NCBI GenBank assembly: GCA_030737835.1
Contig: CM060855.1
Coordinates: forward strand, 19,800,162 to 19,864,161
Length of the DNA: 64,000 nt
Source: Acorus gramineus
Taxonomy: Eukaryota > Streptophyta > Magnoliopsida > Acorales > Acoraceae
Direction: 5' to 3'
Of this stretch, positions 23,492 through 35,759 are shown piece by piece. The position numbers and the translations under genes were made by a program. The notes beneath the pieces were generated by a model that ran no database searches, had not been told where the DNA came from, and saw nothing but the letters and a program-made list of their open reading frames with translations. Positions within the stretch are counted from its first letter, which is position 1. Each line of letters starts with the position of its first letter.

Positions 23492-26400
23492 TCATGATGA
23501 GGGCATTTTGTTGCTGGCCGAGTAGGTCTCAAACAAGTAAGATAGAATCTTCTTGTAGTCACCTAGCTGAGTCTCAGTGTTGGGGTCGATAAGATATGGC
23601 ACCTAAAGAAAACAGGAAGAAACCATTGTTAAAGTGGTAATGCAAAACACACAAGGTAGAATTTATCCACTGACCCTGAATTGGACTCTATGCTTTATAT
23701 TCAATGAAACATGCAAGCATAATGCTACACGTATTTTTATTGAAACAACCTTCTATAGAGCTTTAGAAAAAATCTTTGGGTCACCTATTCTCGTCCTCCA
23801 CTTTTTGATGAGAAAAATATAAAGATTTAAGAACCAGGTACAGATGACTAGATGAGGAAACTAATTTAGGTTTTTAGAAATAAGCATGCTAGTAGCCATG
23901 TCTCCATTTGAATTTTCTACCATCCCCCCCCCCCCCCCCCCCCCCTCCAAAAATAATATGTTTTCTCTTCTATCATGTTCTTGGGAATTAACGTGGACCT
24001 GTATTATGTTCTTGGGAATGAGTCTGAACCATGTATTCTAAATTCTTAACTTGAGTAAAACCAACTGGTGTGGTTCATGATTTTGATTGTTTGGCAAAAA
24101 TAGTACGAATTCAATTCCCAGTGTTGAAGTTACTGATGAATCACCTTTCTGGATCCAGATAACTGAAGAAGAAATTCAGTTTTTGATGACCCTTCTCCCA
24201 CATTATGGAGGATGTAAGGAAGCTCCAATTCACACAAGGCTTCACGAACAATCCTTGCAAACTGCAAAAAATATTATATGAAGACAATGTGATACACAGA
24301 AGATTACAAGTTCAGTAGCATCACTGCTGAAAAATAATTCAACTTCAAACACAGCCCATTAATCAAAGATAAAGTCAAAAAAATAAATCAGGCCAATCTA
24401 GGATGAGGAACCCATAAATGCATATAAATGTTAAATGCTGCTGAGGAAAAGGAAAATGCTTGCCGGATTGTTTTCGACTGAGAACAGCTCTAATTTTTGT
24501 AAAGGAGATTCAACTGCAGCTCTTTCCCAGAGACTCATCCCTCTGCCTGCTCTAAGAACTGTGGGCATCCATCCTGTGAACAATGTGCTGCATTCGCCAT
24601 AACATATATAATATACTTGTTAGTTCCCAAACATACCATCTCATATATAATATACTTGTTAGTTCCCAAACATACCATCTCATACATATAAGTTTATCAT
24701 AGATGTACCAAGCAATGTATCAAATGGGCAAGTCACAATGATGATGATGTTCTGCAAAGAAAATCAGAGGTTTCTGATCAAAATCGACTCGACTGCACAT
24801 GCATGATACTTATTCAAGATTTCTACTTTGTCGTGTTTTTCATAAAGAAATCCATAACATTGGATGTTGCCTTACCATGAATAAGCTCTAGTGGTGTAAC
24901 TAAGCCTTCTCGGAAGACTGTACCAAAGCCGAAACCTCATGATATAGCCTGTTTTCCTATGGTTTAGACCCACTCTCTGATCCACTGCACCAAAATTTCT
25001 GAGGTTATTCCAGCTGTAAGTTCATTATCTTTCATATCCTTATGCCCTAATAACTTCCATTCTATTTCTTGGCCTCCCTCTTAATGGTCCTATTATACTT
25101 GCCCTTTTGTACTGGTCCAGTCAATGGTAAAGGTGTCAATACTAGCAAGAATCATGTTGTCCTCTTCTTAATTCCTATAGAAGCTACTACTAAGCTCTTT
25201 CTGATAGACACTTCTGTTATTGTCCATTATATCTTTGAAAAACATTTATGAATTTCTATTTTTTGTCATGAGAAAAACCTATTTAATTTGTAATTCCAAT
25301 TCTCTAATATTTAAATCTATATAATTGGCCTAATTTAATCTAGTATTTTCTATTATTTGATGGGGATCCACTGCATCAATGCAGGAGGCATTCAAGTAGA
25401 TAACTTTGACTCCATTCAAGTGTTTTTGACTTTTGATTTTTTTTTTTTGGACCTTTGCCATCTTTGCTCTACCTTTCCATTTTATTTTCTTTGTATTGGT
25501 GGAAATTTTTTCTATCTCAAGTTCTTGCAGTTCCTCTATTAATATAACATGGGAATCTCCCCTCCATTCAAAAATAATCCATAAAATTGGCCTAATTGCT
25601 GTCCATGAAATGAAGTTTCCCCTCACCAGTATTCATGTCTGTTGGAGAGGCATGCTTGTTCTTACATTATCAATAGTCCAAAAACTGACCACCACTTCAT
25701 TTAATTTAGCTTTAGTCCTTGTAAGCCGTGTGTGAGCATAATTCATGAATGACAAATGCAGGTATACGAAATATGTTTTGCTGGACCTGGATTGCAATGC
25801 TCAAATGAGAATAACCTACTGCTCCTAAGAATAGATATCTATTGTTTGGTAGGGTGACAGAGCACAAAAAATACAGCCAAGAGCGAGGACAAAATGGGAC
25901 CCAGCCAGCCTTCTAGGACATTGGTGCTTAAGGTCTATCCTTATGGATCTTCATCCATAAATAACAAATAGCAGTTCAGGTTTAGATTTCAGTATTTGCC
26001 AAGTTTGAGATATGCATTATGAAAAAAAAAAATTGCTAAAATGAATCCATATGCAATATATATACTCTTATCAATCCAAGCAACTATAAAGGACTAATTA
26101 TGTATGCAGAAAAAGGGTAATGTACCTTTCCAAAAGCCCAGTAGAGGGATTCTTTCCATGAGCATACTGTTGGAACAGGTATTTGACAATATCACCTATA
26201 AATGTCAAAAAAAGGGTTAGTCTTTCACAGCCCTATCCAGTGTGAGGTCTATCAAAGTACAAGCATATGGCCATATATTTTGCACAAACCAATATATGCA
26301 GTCCAGAGTGTTAGAATTGACTGAAGGCAAGCATGCAAACGTGCCCAAAAAAGAGATTTGTTAGAATGCTGTTTAACAATCACCATATCCAATGCCCATA

Positions 26401-29400
26401 TCATTCGTACATGGTTAATTTCCCTTGAAATGTGTATGAACATAATAAATTTAATAGGCCAATGAAACTGAACATTATACTACAATGTATAGTGATTTTC
26501 TGAAGGGAGTGGTAGTTCATCTTCTTTAATTGGTGGTCTTCCAAAATCATGAAAAATTAAACTACATAGGCAGCGAAATCTTAGAAACAATTACTTTTAA
26601 GCTATACAAATAGAAAGGAAAATATATTCCATCAAAATGGGACCGATTATGCAGCCAAACCCAAAGAAAATGATAAAGCTCCAAACAAAATTAACATAAC
26701 TATAAGTGTTTGTCCACCTGACATCATCCCTCTTTACATGGTGTAAATTCCTGGGTGGGGCTAGTTGGTAGGGAGAAGAAAAGGGACCTACCATGAAATC
26801 TTTAACTGAGACCAATGGTGGGTAAAGGAAACCTACCTTCGTGGCCACACACTTTAAACCATGCAACCTGGGACTATTATGATAAGGTAATACAGCACAT
26901 TTGATATAGCATCAATATTCATATGCGAACAGGGTTGCGTGCAGCTGGGGTACCGCATAGAGTATCTACAGCATGTGGGAGTATATGCAGTTTTTTTATT
27001 TTTATTAAAAAAAATATATATGATGATTATTTTCAAACAACATATGACAAGATAAACATGCAGATGTGAAAATAATTTACAACAAAGGTCTCTAATCACA
27101 AATTAGAGAACATATTTGAACAAATAAAAGCAAGTCTACATGTATAGTTGATAATGGATAGGGAAATGAACCTATCCCAGATTTTTAGAAAAATAGAAAG
27201 TTAAGGAAAAAAAATAATGAAGGAAAATCAAAATTTCCCAAGTTATTAAAGCTTCTAAAGCAACCCTAACATCTAATAAAAAAGCATAAAGTCTACCCTT
27301 CAATAATATGAAGGCACACCAAAGTTTTCTATTCAAATCTTACGAGCCCTCAAAAAAAAACTTGTGCATATTAGTCCACTTGGCCTTATGCAGTTCACAC
27401 TCCGGAACCGCATATGCGGCCGCAGAGACTGCATATCCGAACAGTGACAGCATCCATGTTAGATTTGTTTAATATGCGGCAGGTACTACATCTGCCATAA
27501 GGTAAAGATGACATGACAGTGTTAGAGCTTAAGAAAGACATTTCAGTTTACATGGGTTGTATCAAGCTCAAATTCCTATAAAAGAAACCGATAGAGTTGA
27601 CATGGATAATGAATTCAAGATTGGTGGTCATTTCATTTTATATCCACTAGAATAAAGCAGCGTGCAAATTCATGCAATGTGGTGTATAATGGTAGAGAAA
27701 ATAATGCTTGCTACTGAAACTAAAGAACCATAGAATTTGATGACTCACCACTTTCATACATAGAAATTCCGGTGTTTGGGTCAACAAGGAAAGGAAACCT
27801 GCATGGAAGATGAAAAAAGATACATCAGACAAAAGCATGAATAGAGTGTGTGTGTGCGTGCTTGTGGGGTGGGGGGAGGGGGGGGGGAGGTATAAAAAAA
27901 TTGGGCAGATTGTGAATGTAAGATAAACTGGTGTGGACATTTAATTTACTAAATAGATCCACTCAGCTCAGTTAAGTTTCGCCATTACTTAATTGATCAA
28001 CAAAACAACAAAATTTATGGTTCACTCTTCATCAATCATACAATACCATGAAGTCCTGTAAGATGACATCCATAGTGGTCATATTCTCTCACACCTCCTT
28101 TAGCTAGTTCCATTCTAGGCTTCAACAGTTTGTCCAACCCTTTCTTTCTAACACCATCAAACCTTAATTTGGTCGACCATAGGAACTGGCAAGCAGATGC
28201 ATAATGTTGAACATGTTGACTGGGAGAAAATTCTCCCACTGAAGTTACTCAGCCTACTCTAGCACGATCATTCTAAGCTTCTCCTTCATAGTTCTGCCAT
28301 CATTTTAACTTGTCTCCCCATACATGTTGATGTAGGACATATAAAAATATTCTATTCGTTCTTTAAAATCAACTGAAATTCTGTAAAGCCAATAAAAAAA
28401 ACCTTAAAATAGAAGTGAATCTTAAGCCCCCATTTGTTTCCGGTATAACCCCAGATAAATATTTTGGGGTGTTTGTTTACCCCGGATAACCCCAGATAAA
28501 GTATGCCAAAATAAACTAGTATAAAGTGGTATATGGATTCCAATCAACCCCTAGAATAAAAGTTATCATAGGTTATTCCACTCAAAGAATATGTGGACCC
28601 ACTGTCAAATCAACTGTCATCACCTCTTATAAATCACATGTCAAATCAACTATCATTACTTTTTTACCTTTTATAAATCATTATCTATACTTTATTCACA
28701 TTTTACCCAAACAACAAAACATTTATTCTTACGTTTACCAACGAGAATAATTCAAAACACAACCAAACACAAAATCATTTTATCCTTATTTATACTCACT
28801 TATGCTCGGATAAATGTATACCCTATAATAAAACATATCCCCGTTCCAAACGGGGGCTAACGCTATGATTGAATTTAACATAATTCAAAATACACTTAAT
28901 AACAAAAAATATCCCAAATAACAAAAAAAATCATAATCTCACTCTTCATCACTCTCCCTGGGTTCAAATCTGTTCTCGAGTTTTGAAGTATTTGAGAATG
29001 GTCTTCAACGTATCCCTTTGAAAAAAAATCCACGACATGCATCGAATACTTCAGATAAGGGTGAATAAACCTTATGAGGGATGATAAAAGGATCTTCAAA
29101 TTTATATTAGTGAAGATGCACAATGACAAGGTGCTCAACTTTGGCATCAGGATACAATATCTAATCAACTTGGCTTACTTCTCCACAACTTCATTATTCA
29201 GCATGACCTAGAAAAGTTTTATTGTTATCAGTATCATTCTTTTCCACATTGGCTTGTTCCTCTATATCCTCGGAGATATCAGGAACAATATATGCAAATC
29301 TTCATCTTGCTCGGACATTGGTAATTATAGCTCATCATTAATTAATAGAAGTAGAGAAGAAAGAAAAACACACTATTCAAACCAACAGAATAACAAGATG

Positions 29401-32400
29401 TTCATCCAACATTGCACATGAAGATTACATAAATATGCATGTCAACCATGTGGTAAGGTTACTTGCAAAACTCTTAACAGAGTCATGGATGACACTCATT
29501 ACAATATCATCCAAATATGAAAATAAGTTACTGTTCATTCAATTGGAGCATCAAGAACTCGGTGGAAGATAAATTCAGCCATATACCCTGCCTAAGGCAG
29601 GTTCATTATAATAGTTTCTTGGCTATGTTTGTGATCTCTTTTAAAATACAGTGAGAATTGAGATCTCCATCAGAACCTCTTCATAGAAAATAACATATTA
29701 TCACATCACTCTTTTTTCCATAGTACAGTTATGAGCCTTGTCAAATTCTCTGGGAAGGAAGGAGAACCATCTATTATGATAAATTTCAGATTTCTGAGAT
29801 TTCTTAGGTTTTAGATATTGATTAAAAGTGTCATACATTCACTTGAATATAGAACAATTATGACAAAAATATACCTATACAACTTAAATCCTAACAATTC
29901 CAAATCCTAAGTCCTAAGCTTATGCTTCACCTAATATAAATCAAAATAAAACACAATAATAAAAAAACCTCAAATAACAAATTTTGATAACCACATTCCT
30001 CATCAAAAGTTAAAAGTCTAGTAATTATTAAGAAATCTACGATCACAGAGCATTGAGCACACCTCCGCATCATCTATATAGAATTATTTTGTTGGCCTCC
30101 GGCTTTTGAAAACATCACTTTTGGTTGGCATAAATTAAAAGTCTCTATAGTGGTTAAACCAAATATTGCACTGTTAATGAGATGGAAAACACAAGAAGAA
30201 AATTGGATATTCCCATCTATATTGCACAACCTTGTATAATACTCTACAGTGCACATATGTCCACTAAGAACACAGCATAAAATTGCTTACTGGTCCTTCC
30301 CACCAATGCGTCTGACTACTTCTCTATGTCTTACAGAGCCTTTTGGGCAAGGATAAACCTGCATGATTTAATGTTTTAATTAAAATATTTGACAACAGAT
30401 GGCAGTAGGTCAATATATCATCTCAACATTTTTCGGTACCCGTGGCAACTTGCCTTCATCACTTTACTCATGTAAGTTGTTAAAGGGAAAACAGATAACT
30501 TGATGGTGACTCAGTTGTTTGTTAATTGTCAATCATTATGTAAGACAATTCACTAACATGTGAGTACATTGGAGACAACATAGCAAGATCTTATCTCACC
30601 AATAAAACTCTTCAAGTAAAGAACTTTAAGATCTTGAATATTGAGTTTTGGTAAATCAAAGTTCATTATGCTCTCAATATACAGATTTGACAGTTGTGTG
30701 CAAATTAATGGAGAGATTCACAGATTCATGTCAGAAAGTAAACCATGAGATCTCTAAAAATAATGCTAATAGTTCGGTCAGAAAGCTTCTGCAATCAAAT
30801 TTAATGTCATGAAATGTCAGGTGTTTTAATAGCAAGGTATGAAAAAGTGAATATACGGAGAAATATCATTATTAGTCCTTAGAAAAGGAAATTGAAAGGA
30901 AGACAGGGTGGTGCACTCCATTTGTAATTGAATTAGGTATAACTTTTTCTAAGGTACAACTAGAAAAGATAAGGTAGGGTAGGGCAGGCCAAACCCACAT
31001 CCGCTGGCTCCAGGATGTTGCGCAAGATTTTGTCAATGTGGGAGAGAATTCAAAAAGCAGTAGTTTTTCTTATCTTTGTTGGTCAGAGAATTAATGTCTG
31101 GTCTTAATCCTTAGATAAGGGCCAAGGTCTCTGCAACATAGCACCCAAGCTGCCACCCAGCTTTTGTTCCCCAACCCTACTATGGTGGGCAATCAAATTT
31201 CAAATGGGAATGGAGCAAATCCCATGACTAGCCAATGCACTTGCAACAGCTATGAATAAATATGTAGTTATGACACATCGCCCTACTTAAAAATAAGGGG
31301 TCATATTTTCTGAAATGAAACGAGGCATCTCTTACGGTCTGTACTTCTCTATCAAAGGAGGTAGCCAGCCTACCAGTTATCTGGCCTCAAAGTCGTGATG
31401 GAGTCCTCACAATATACACGCGTAGGAGTTTATCAGAAGCAAAAGGGGATTTCCCTCACTGGACTAAGTGGATCTGGCAGAAAATCCAGGCCCCAAAGCA
31501 CTCCATATGTGGCTGGTTGGCTTGTCTTGGTGGAACACCAACTTTGGCTCATCTTCAGAGCAAGGGGCTAAGCAACTCCACGTGCTATATAATTCAGAGC
31601 ATGAAACAGCTGAGCACATCTTTCTCAAATGCTCACTCTCCTCGTACCTTTGGTGTGGAATCTCTCAGAAGATGGGCACTAGAAAGAACTTCACCTGTTT
31701 GGTGTGACTTTATCAAATGGATAAACACAAACTTCCCATTCACAGTTGGTGCTCCAATTGGCTTTCCCTACCATCTTATGGTCTATATGGAAGTGATTCC
31801 AAGGAGTCCACAAAGGCTCCTCTAACACAAGGCTGTCATCTTTCATGACATTCATACATCAGTTAAAAACTCTTTTCAAGGAAAGAAATTCCTCGAAGAG
31901 CATACTGATCAAATCTAAAGGCTCTCCCATCAGTGGATTATCACTTTCCTTGAAAAGGAGCAGTTTCTTACAAATGTCTCCTGAACATATCCTCCTGAGG
32001 GTTGGATAAATGAAAACTTAGATGGGATTCTTTCTAGTAGCAGAGCACATTATGGTGCAGCAGTCAGAAGCAGTTCTTGGATCTATTATTGGTCAAGGCT
32101 GCTCGAGAGCAGCAGCTAAACCCTATCAGTCTCTTAGAGCTAAAAGCATTGAAGCGGGTCTAAGTCTATGTGCACAACTGGGGACCACGAAAGCATGTAC
32201 TGAAACAGATTCTTCTATAGGTCTAGCATGGATTTTGGGCAGAGGAGCTCCTCCTTGGCAAGCCATCAGAACAATCAATAGCATTAATTCATAATGGTGC
32301 AGAAATCATATGAGAAGAGTTTTTACCTCAACTGAAAGGTCCAGTTCAGTCATGGCTTCCCGAACCCTCCTGCAAAATGGACATGCCTCTGAAAAAGCAA

Positions 32401-34882
32401 AATTCAGACTATCCTTCCATACACCCAAAATTTAAAAAATATTTTTTTTTAAGAGAAAAGTTTGACAGTAAGTTAACTGTCGTAATATCAAAGGCACACT
32501 TTCAGATGCATTATTCCGTGGCATTAAATGTGATGTCTGGATGCCATAGAAGACCAGTGCATAGGTGTTTAGATCTATCGGGCAATCATGCTAGTGCACT
32601 ATGGTGCACAAGTATGAGTCTTGGCCCGGAAATGGATGTAGGATGTGGGAGGACTTTCAAATTATTGAAAAACCAAGTCACAGATTCTAAATCATTTCAT
32701 ATACGCATTGTTTTGGAGGTATTGCAGTGAATCCAGGTTTATGATACTATTTTCAACTTTTAAAGTTTATGGTTTACATTAATATACATAGTGCATGAAG
32801 GTACAGTGGATTTCCATGAGGATCTAAATGGGTGGAATCAAACATGGATCCATCTACCATGTATATGTACCCCTGCATCATAAAACCACAGCATTCTGAC
32901 TTGCACTCATAAAATTACTCCACTATGCCTCAAGCTTCTACCGGTAAGTTGTATATTCTGTCGCAAGTTAATATAGCAGAATATCATCTTTGTATTGAAC
33001 TATTGATTACTTGGATTAAAAATTCATGATGTGCAGAATTCATGTGTATCGAGAAAAAAAAATCAGGCAACCATTGGCTTGCGTGGAAGGGATATAAAAT
33101 GGATGGGTTCCAGAAACGGTTTTGGACTTCACTGTTGTTCTCATGCACATAGAGGAGATCGACATGTCTCCTTGTATGTACAGTACAAACATGTAGCCCT
33201 GTTCGGTCCTATGGTATGACAAGAAGAATAAGAAAAGAAAAAATAGAAATTTTTATAATAAAGGACATGTTGAAATGCTAGATGTCAACCACAAATAACC
33301 AAGTCCGTATTCACATTGTATGACTGTAGCACATGAAATCAGATTTTTAGATGGTAACACTGATGCTTTCGGTGACTAGGCAAAACGTAAGGTTAACACT
33401 TACTACTTCTAGTTTTTCAATAACAAAATGGCATGTATAACATAAAGATTAATCACTGAGTATTTTTCTAACACTACTTTGAAATTCCTCCTACGCATAA
33501 GATAAATTTGCAGATCCAAAGAAAGGAGGTTACCAAATTCATAAAGTTGCAAGTGTAATGGAGCACTTCTGGCATCCTCTTCACTACGTGAAGTTCTGAT
33601 TACCGACTTTGAACCCCATGGAAATCTTGCCAAAGAAGATAATGAAGAAGTGGATACCTGTTGATGATAGGAATAGCATGCCATGATCAAATTCTGACTC
33701 AAATGTCGGATTAGTCATCTAGTTGGCACTGACACATCCTCTTACCATCTTATATGAAAAGTAAAGAATTGCACATTCTTGTTGGAAAAAAAAAAAAAAC
33801 ACAAAACAAAAAACACAACAGACATTTGGGTGCTACTACATCAGTCATTATTGGAGTCATTCCTGAAGTTCCCACCTTCTCCTAACCTAGTATAAGCTAC
33901 GTTAGGCTACTATATACTAGGTTTAGAAAATTCCAAAGGAATGCATTCAATTCATTTGAGTATATACTTCATTTTTGGTAATGGTACGTATTCCGTAAGA
34001 CAAGTATATGACTTCAAAAAAAAAATGCAAAACATATTGGAGACCCCAACATATATTGTTTATTAGCATATCCAGTGAAGCAGCAAACAGATGTTAATAC
34101 CACAGTAAGAAAGAAAAACTAAATTTCTTCGACAAGAGACTACCTCCAAAAAGTCATTCCGTTCAACTGAAGGATCTCCTCCCTGTCATCAAAACAATGA
34201 GAGACCCATTAGTCATCTTATGCAAGACAAAGATAAACAAAAAAAATCATCCACTGTCCTTCCATTTAGAACATCCAAAGTTCACAGACAATAATAAATA
34301 CTAATGTTTCAATACAGAATATATAGCTGTTTATACATGTGTAAAAAAGGACCCAAATCTTCATTTTTTTTATTATAAATCTATGCATACTTGTCTGTGT
34401 GTGTGAATCAAATAATCAATGATGTAATACATAAAGATCACAATTTCGGTGGCACTAAGTATTGGGTGGTTCGCATATCATCTCATTATTAGTAGAATAT
34501 AAAGAAAACACAATCTGAAATAAAACAAAGGCCAAATTGAAACAGCTTAAACTGTGATGAGAGAGTGACTCACACCAAATAGCTTAAGGAGAGGACACAG
34601 AACAGAGAGGAAACTGGTAGCAGAGCCCCCAACACTAGTACTCCCACTGGCCAGTGTTCCCTCTTCATTGATTTGGTCCTTCTTCTCATCATGGGTTGTT
34701 GTTGTTGCATCTGTATTGGGCATTGAAGATTTTGCATGGGATCTTCTTTTAGAGGTGACCCAGATGCCATTAATTGGGAATCTTGAGGACCCATTTGAGG
34801 AATCTCTCTTGGGAGGTGGAAACTTGTGGTGGAGAGAATCTGTGAAGTGGAGGGAATGGGTGTGCGTTGGAATTGAATACAT
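23492..34882 (-). CDS. Plastid-type glutaredoxin/GST-N-like protein (thioredoxin fold), ten exons
   Basis: A 357-aa protein resembling the Arabidopsis thioredoxin-family protein At5g03880. Exons (minus): 34882-34574, 34182-34144, 33657-33534, 32388-32327, 30358-30291, 27798-27749, 26195-26126, 24587-24464, 24261-24145, 23602-23492. The Ser/Thr/Lys-rich N-terminus (1 to about 70) fits a chloroplast transit peptide. SFLSVLCPLLKLFG and LARFPWGS precede two similar domains. Domain 1 starts LQLYEFEACPFCRRVREAM with a CPFC redox motif (Cys160, Cys163) and FPFLVDPNT. Domain 2 starts LELFSVENNPFARIVREAL, without cysteines, then VPYLIDPNT. Intron 8 has a GC donor (AATCCG/gcaagc); the others are gt-ag. 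The likely role is redox or glutathione-linked, but no substrate is known. Introns hold a LINE (31345-32310), a MITE (28426-28857) and a C22 tract. Confidence 0.9.
23924..23945. repeat. Mononucleotide run of 22 C in intron 9
   Basis: A perfect C22 tract on the plus strand, hence G22 on the transcribed sense of the surrounding minus-strand gene. It lies about 200 bp downstream of exon 9 in the sense direction. Confidence 0.9.
24605..24682. repeat. Tandem duplication, 39-bp period
   Basis: Two copies of a unit containing CTTGTTAGTTCCCAAACATA lie just upstream (gene sense) of exon 8, next to its splice acceptor at 24588. Confidence 0.7.
26930..27440. repeat. Dispersed 'CCGCATA' repeat pieces in an intron
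   Basis: 26930-26995 is the inverted, diverged counterpart of 11125-11205 (shared, in its own orientation: CTGCATATACTCCC and ATGCGGTACC). At 27405-27440 the palindromic CGCATATGCGGCCGCAGAG occurs. The two may be ends of one old DNA transposon in intron 6 of the glutaredoxin-like gene. Confidence 0.35.
28426..28857. mobile_element. MITE, PIF/Harbinger-like, 432 bp, in intron 5
   Basis: Ends GCCCCCATTTGTTTC and, inverted, GCCCCCGTTTGGAACGGGG. TAA flanks both sides (28423-28425, 28858-28860). It is an inverted-orientation sister of the 437-bp element at 41765-42201, with long shared internal sequence such as 'tttatactcacttat' and 'caaatcaactgtcatcacct'. Non-coding, non-autonomous. Confidence 0.8.
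28861..30290. other. Intronic sequence, nothing recognised
   Basis: Part of the long intron 5 of the glutaredoxin-like gene. AT-rich, without a supported coding segment or clear repeat boundary. Confidence 0.4.
31345..32310 (+). mobile_element. Degenerate LINE, zf-RVT and RNase H-like segments, in intron 4
   Basis: In shifting plus-strand frames: WPQSRDGVLTIYTRRSLSEA, then IQAPKHSICGWLACL, HETAEHIFLKCSLSSYLW (zf-RVT-type zinc-binding end of LINE ORF2), and later LRAKSIEAGLSLCAQLGTT with ETDSSIGLAWIL (RNase H-like). Frameshifts and stops show it is dead. It lies antisense to the host gene, ending only about 15 bp from exon 4 (32388-32327). Confidence 0.75.
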
Positions 34883-35297
34883 TGCTTCTCTCTCTTTCTC
34901 TAAAGAAAAAACCAGATTATGATAAGGCAGGCCCGGATTTGATTTTACATCATAGAAATGCTGTCATACCGTGATTTCATAATGGGAAAATGTTGCAGTC
35001 CCACGAACTCATTTTTTTTAATGTAAAAAACAAAACAAAAAATTATTAAGGCATATATATCTTGCTAAATTATATGGAATTGTATTTAAAGCTGTAAAAC
35101 GGACTACTTGTAACAGCACTCTTCATCGTATAGTGAATCTTAAAAGTACAATATTACTTGTCTTAACGATTTTTCTGGTTTGAAGGTTGTGTGGTTGATC
35201 GATTCGTTGTCAGTTTGTTTTCTCCGTTGTTCTAGGTTCAAGCTACCTCGTCGAAATGATGAGAGGGGGTTCTTTCAAAGACTGAAGATTAAGTTAC
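34883..35297. other. Upstream region of the glutaredoxin-like gene
   Basis: A CT/GA-rich stretch lies close to the start codon. No convincing TATA box or gene is seen. Confidence 0.35.
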
Positions 35298-35705
35298 TAA
35301 GGTGCCATTTAGATAGAAACATATATTATTGTAGAGTTTACTATTCTAGAAATAAATGTTATACAATTGGAATAAGTGATTTTTCTGTTTGGTTGTGTTT
35401 TTAGTTATTCTCTTTAGGAAGCATAATAATAAAGTTTTTGTTGTTTGTTTTATCAGTGATAAATTGTCGATAAAATGTGATTAAGATGTGCATAAGGATT
35501 TATAAAATGTGAAAAAATGATTTGTCATGTGAGTCCCCTGATTTATCAGAGATGTTGACAGTTAATTTGACATATGGGTCCCTTACACGAGTAGGATTAG
35601 GTGGAATAACACAATTCCAAGAAAAACATAGAATACAAATATTAATTTATTCTCACATATTCTAACATAGTTATACACATTTATTCCTTGCACCCAAAAG
35701 CTTTT
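35298..35705. mobile_element. MITE-like element related to the ~430-bp family
   Basis: It starts GGTGCCATTTAGATAG and ends near CTTGCACCCAAAAGC. The internal 'ctgtttggttgtgtttttagttattctc' region and 'gttgacagttaatttgacatatgggtccc' match the family at 28426-28857 and 41765-42201. The termini are diverged and no target duplication was fixed. Confidence 0.45.
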
Positions 35706-35759
35706 TAAGCTTATTCTCCTCATATTCCCTCCTATTCTTCCCCTATTCCACAAAAAAAA

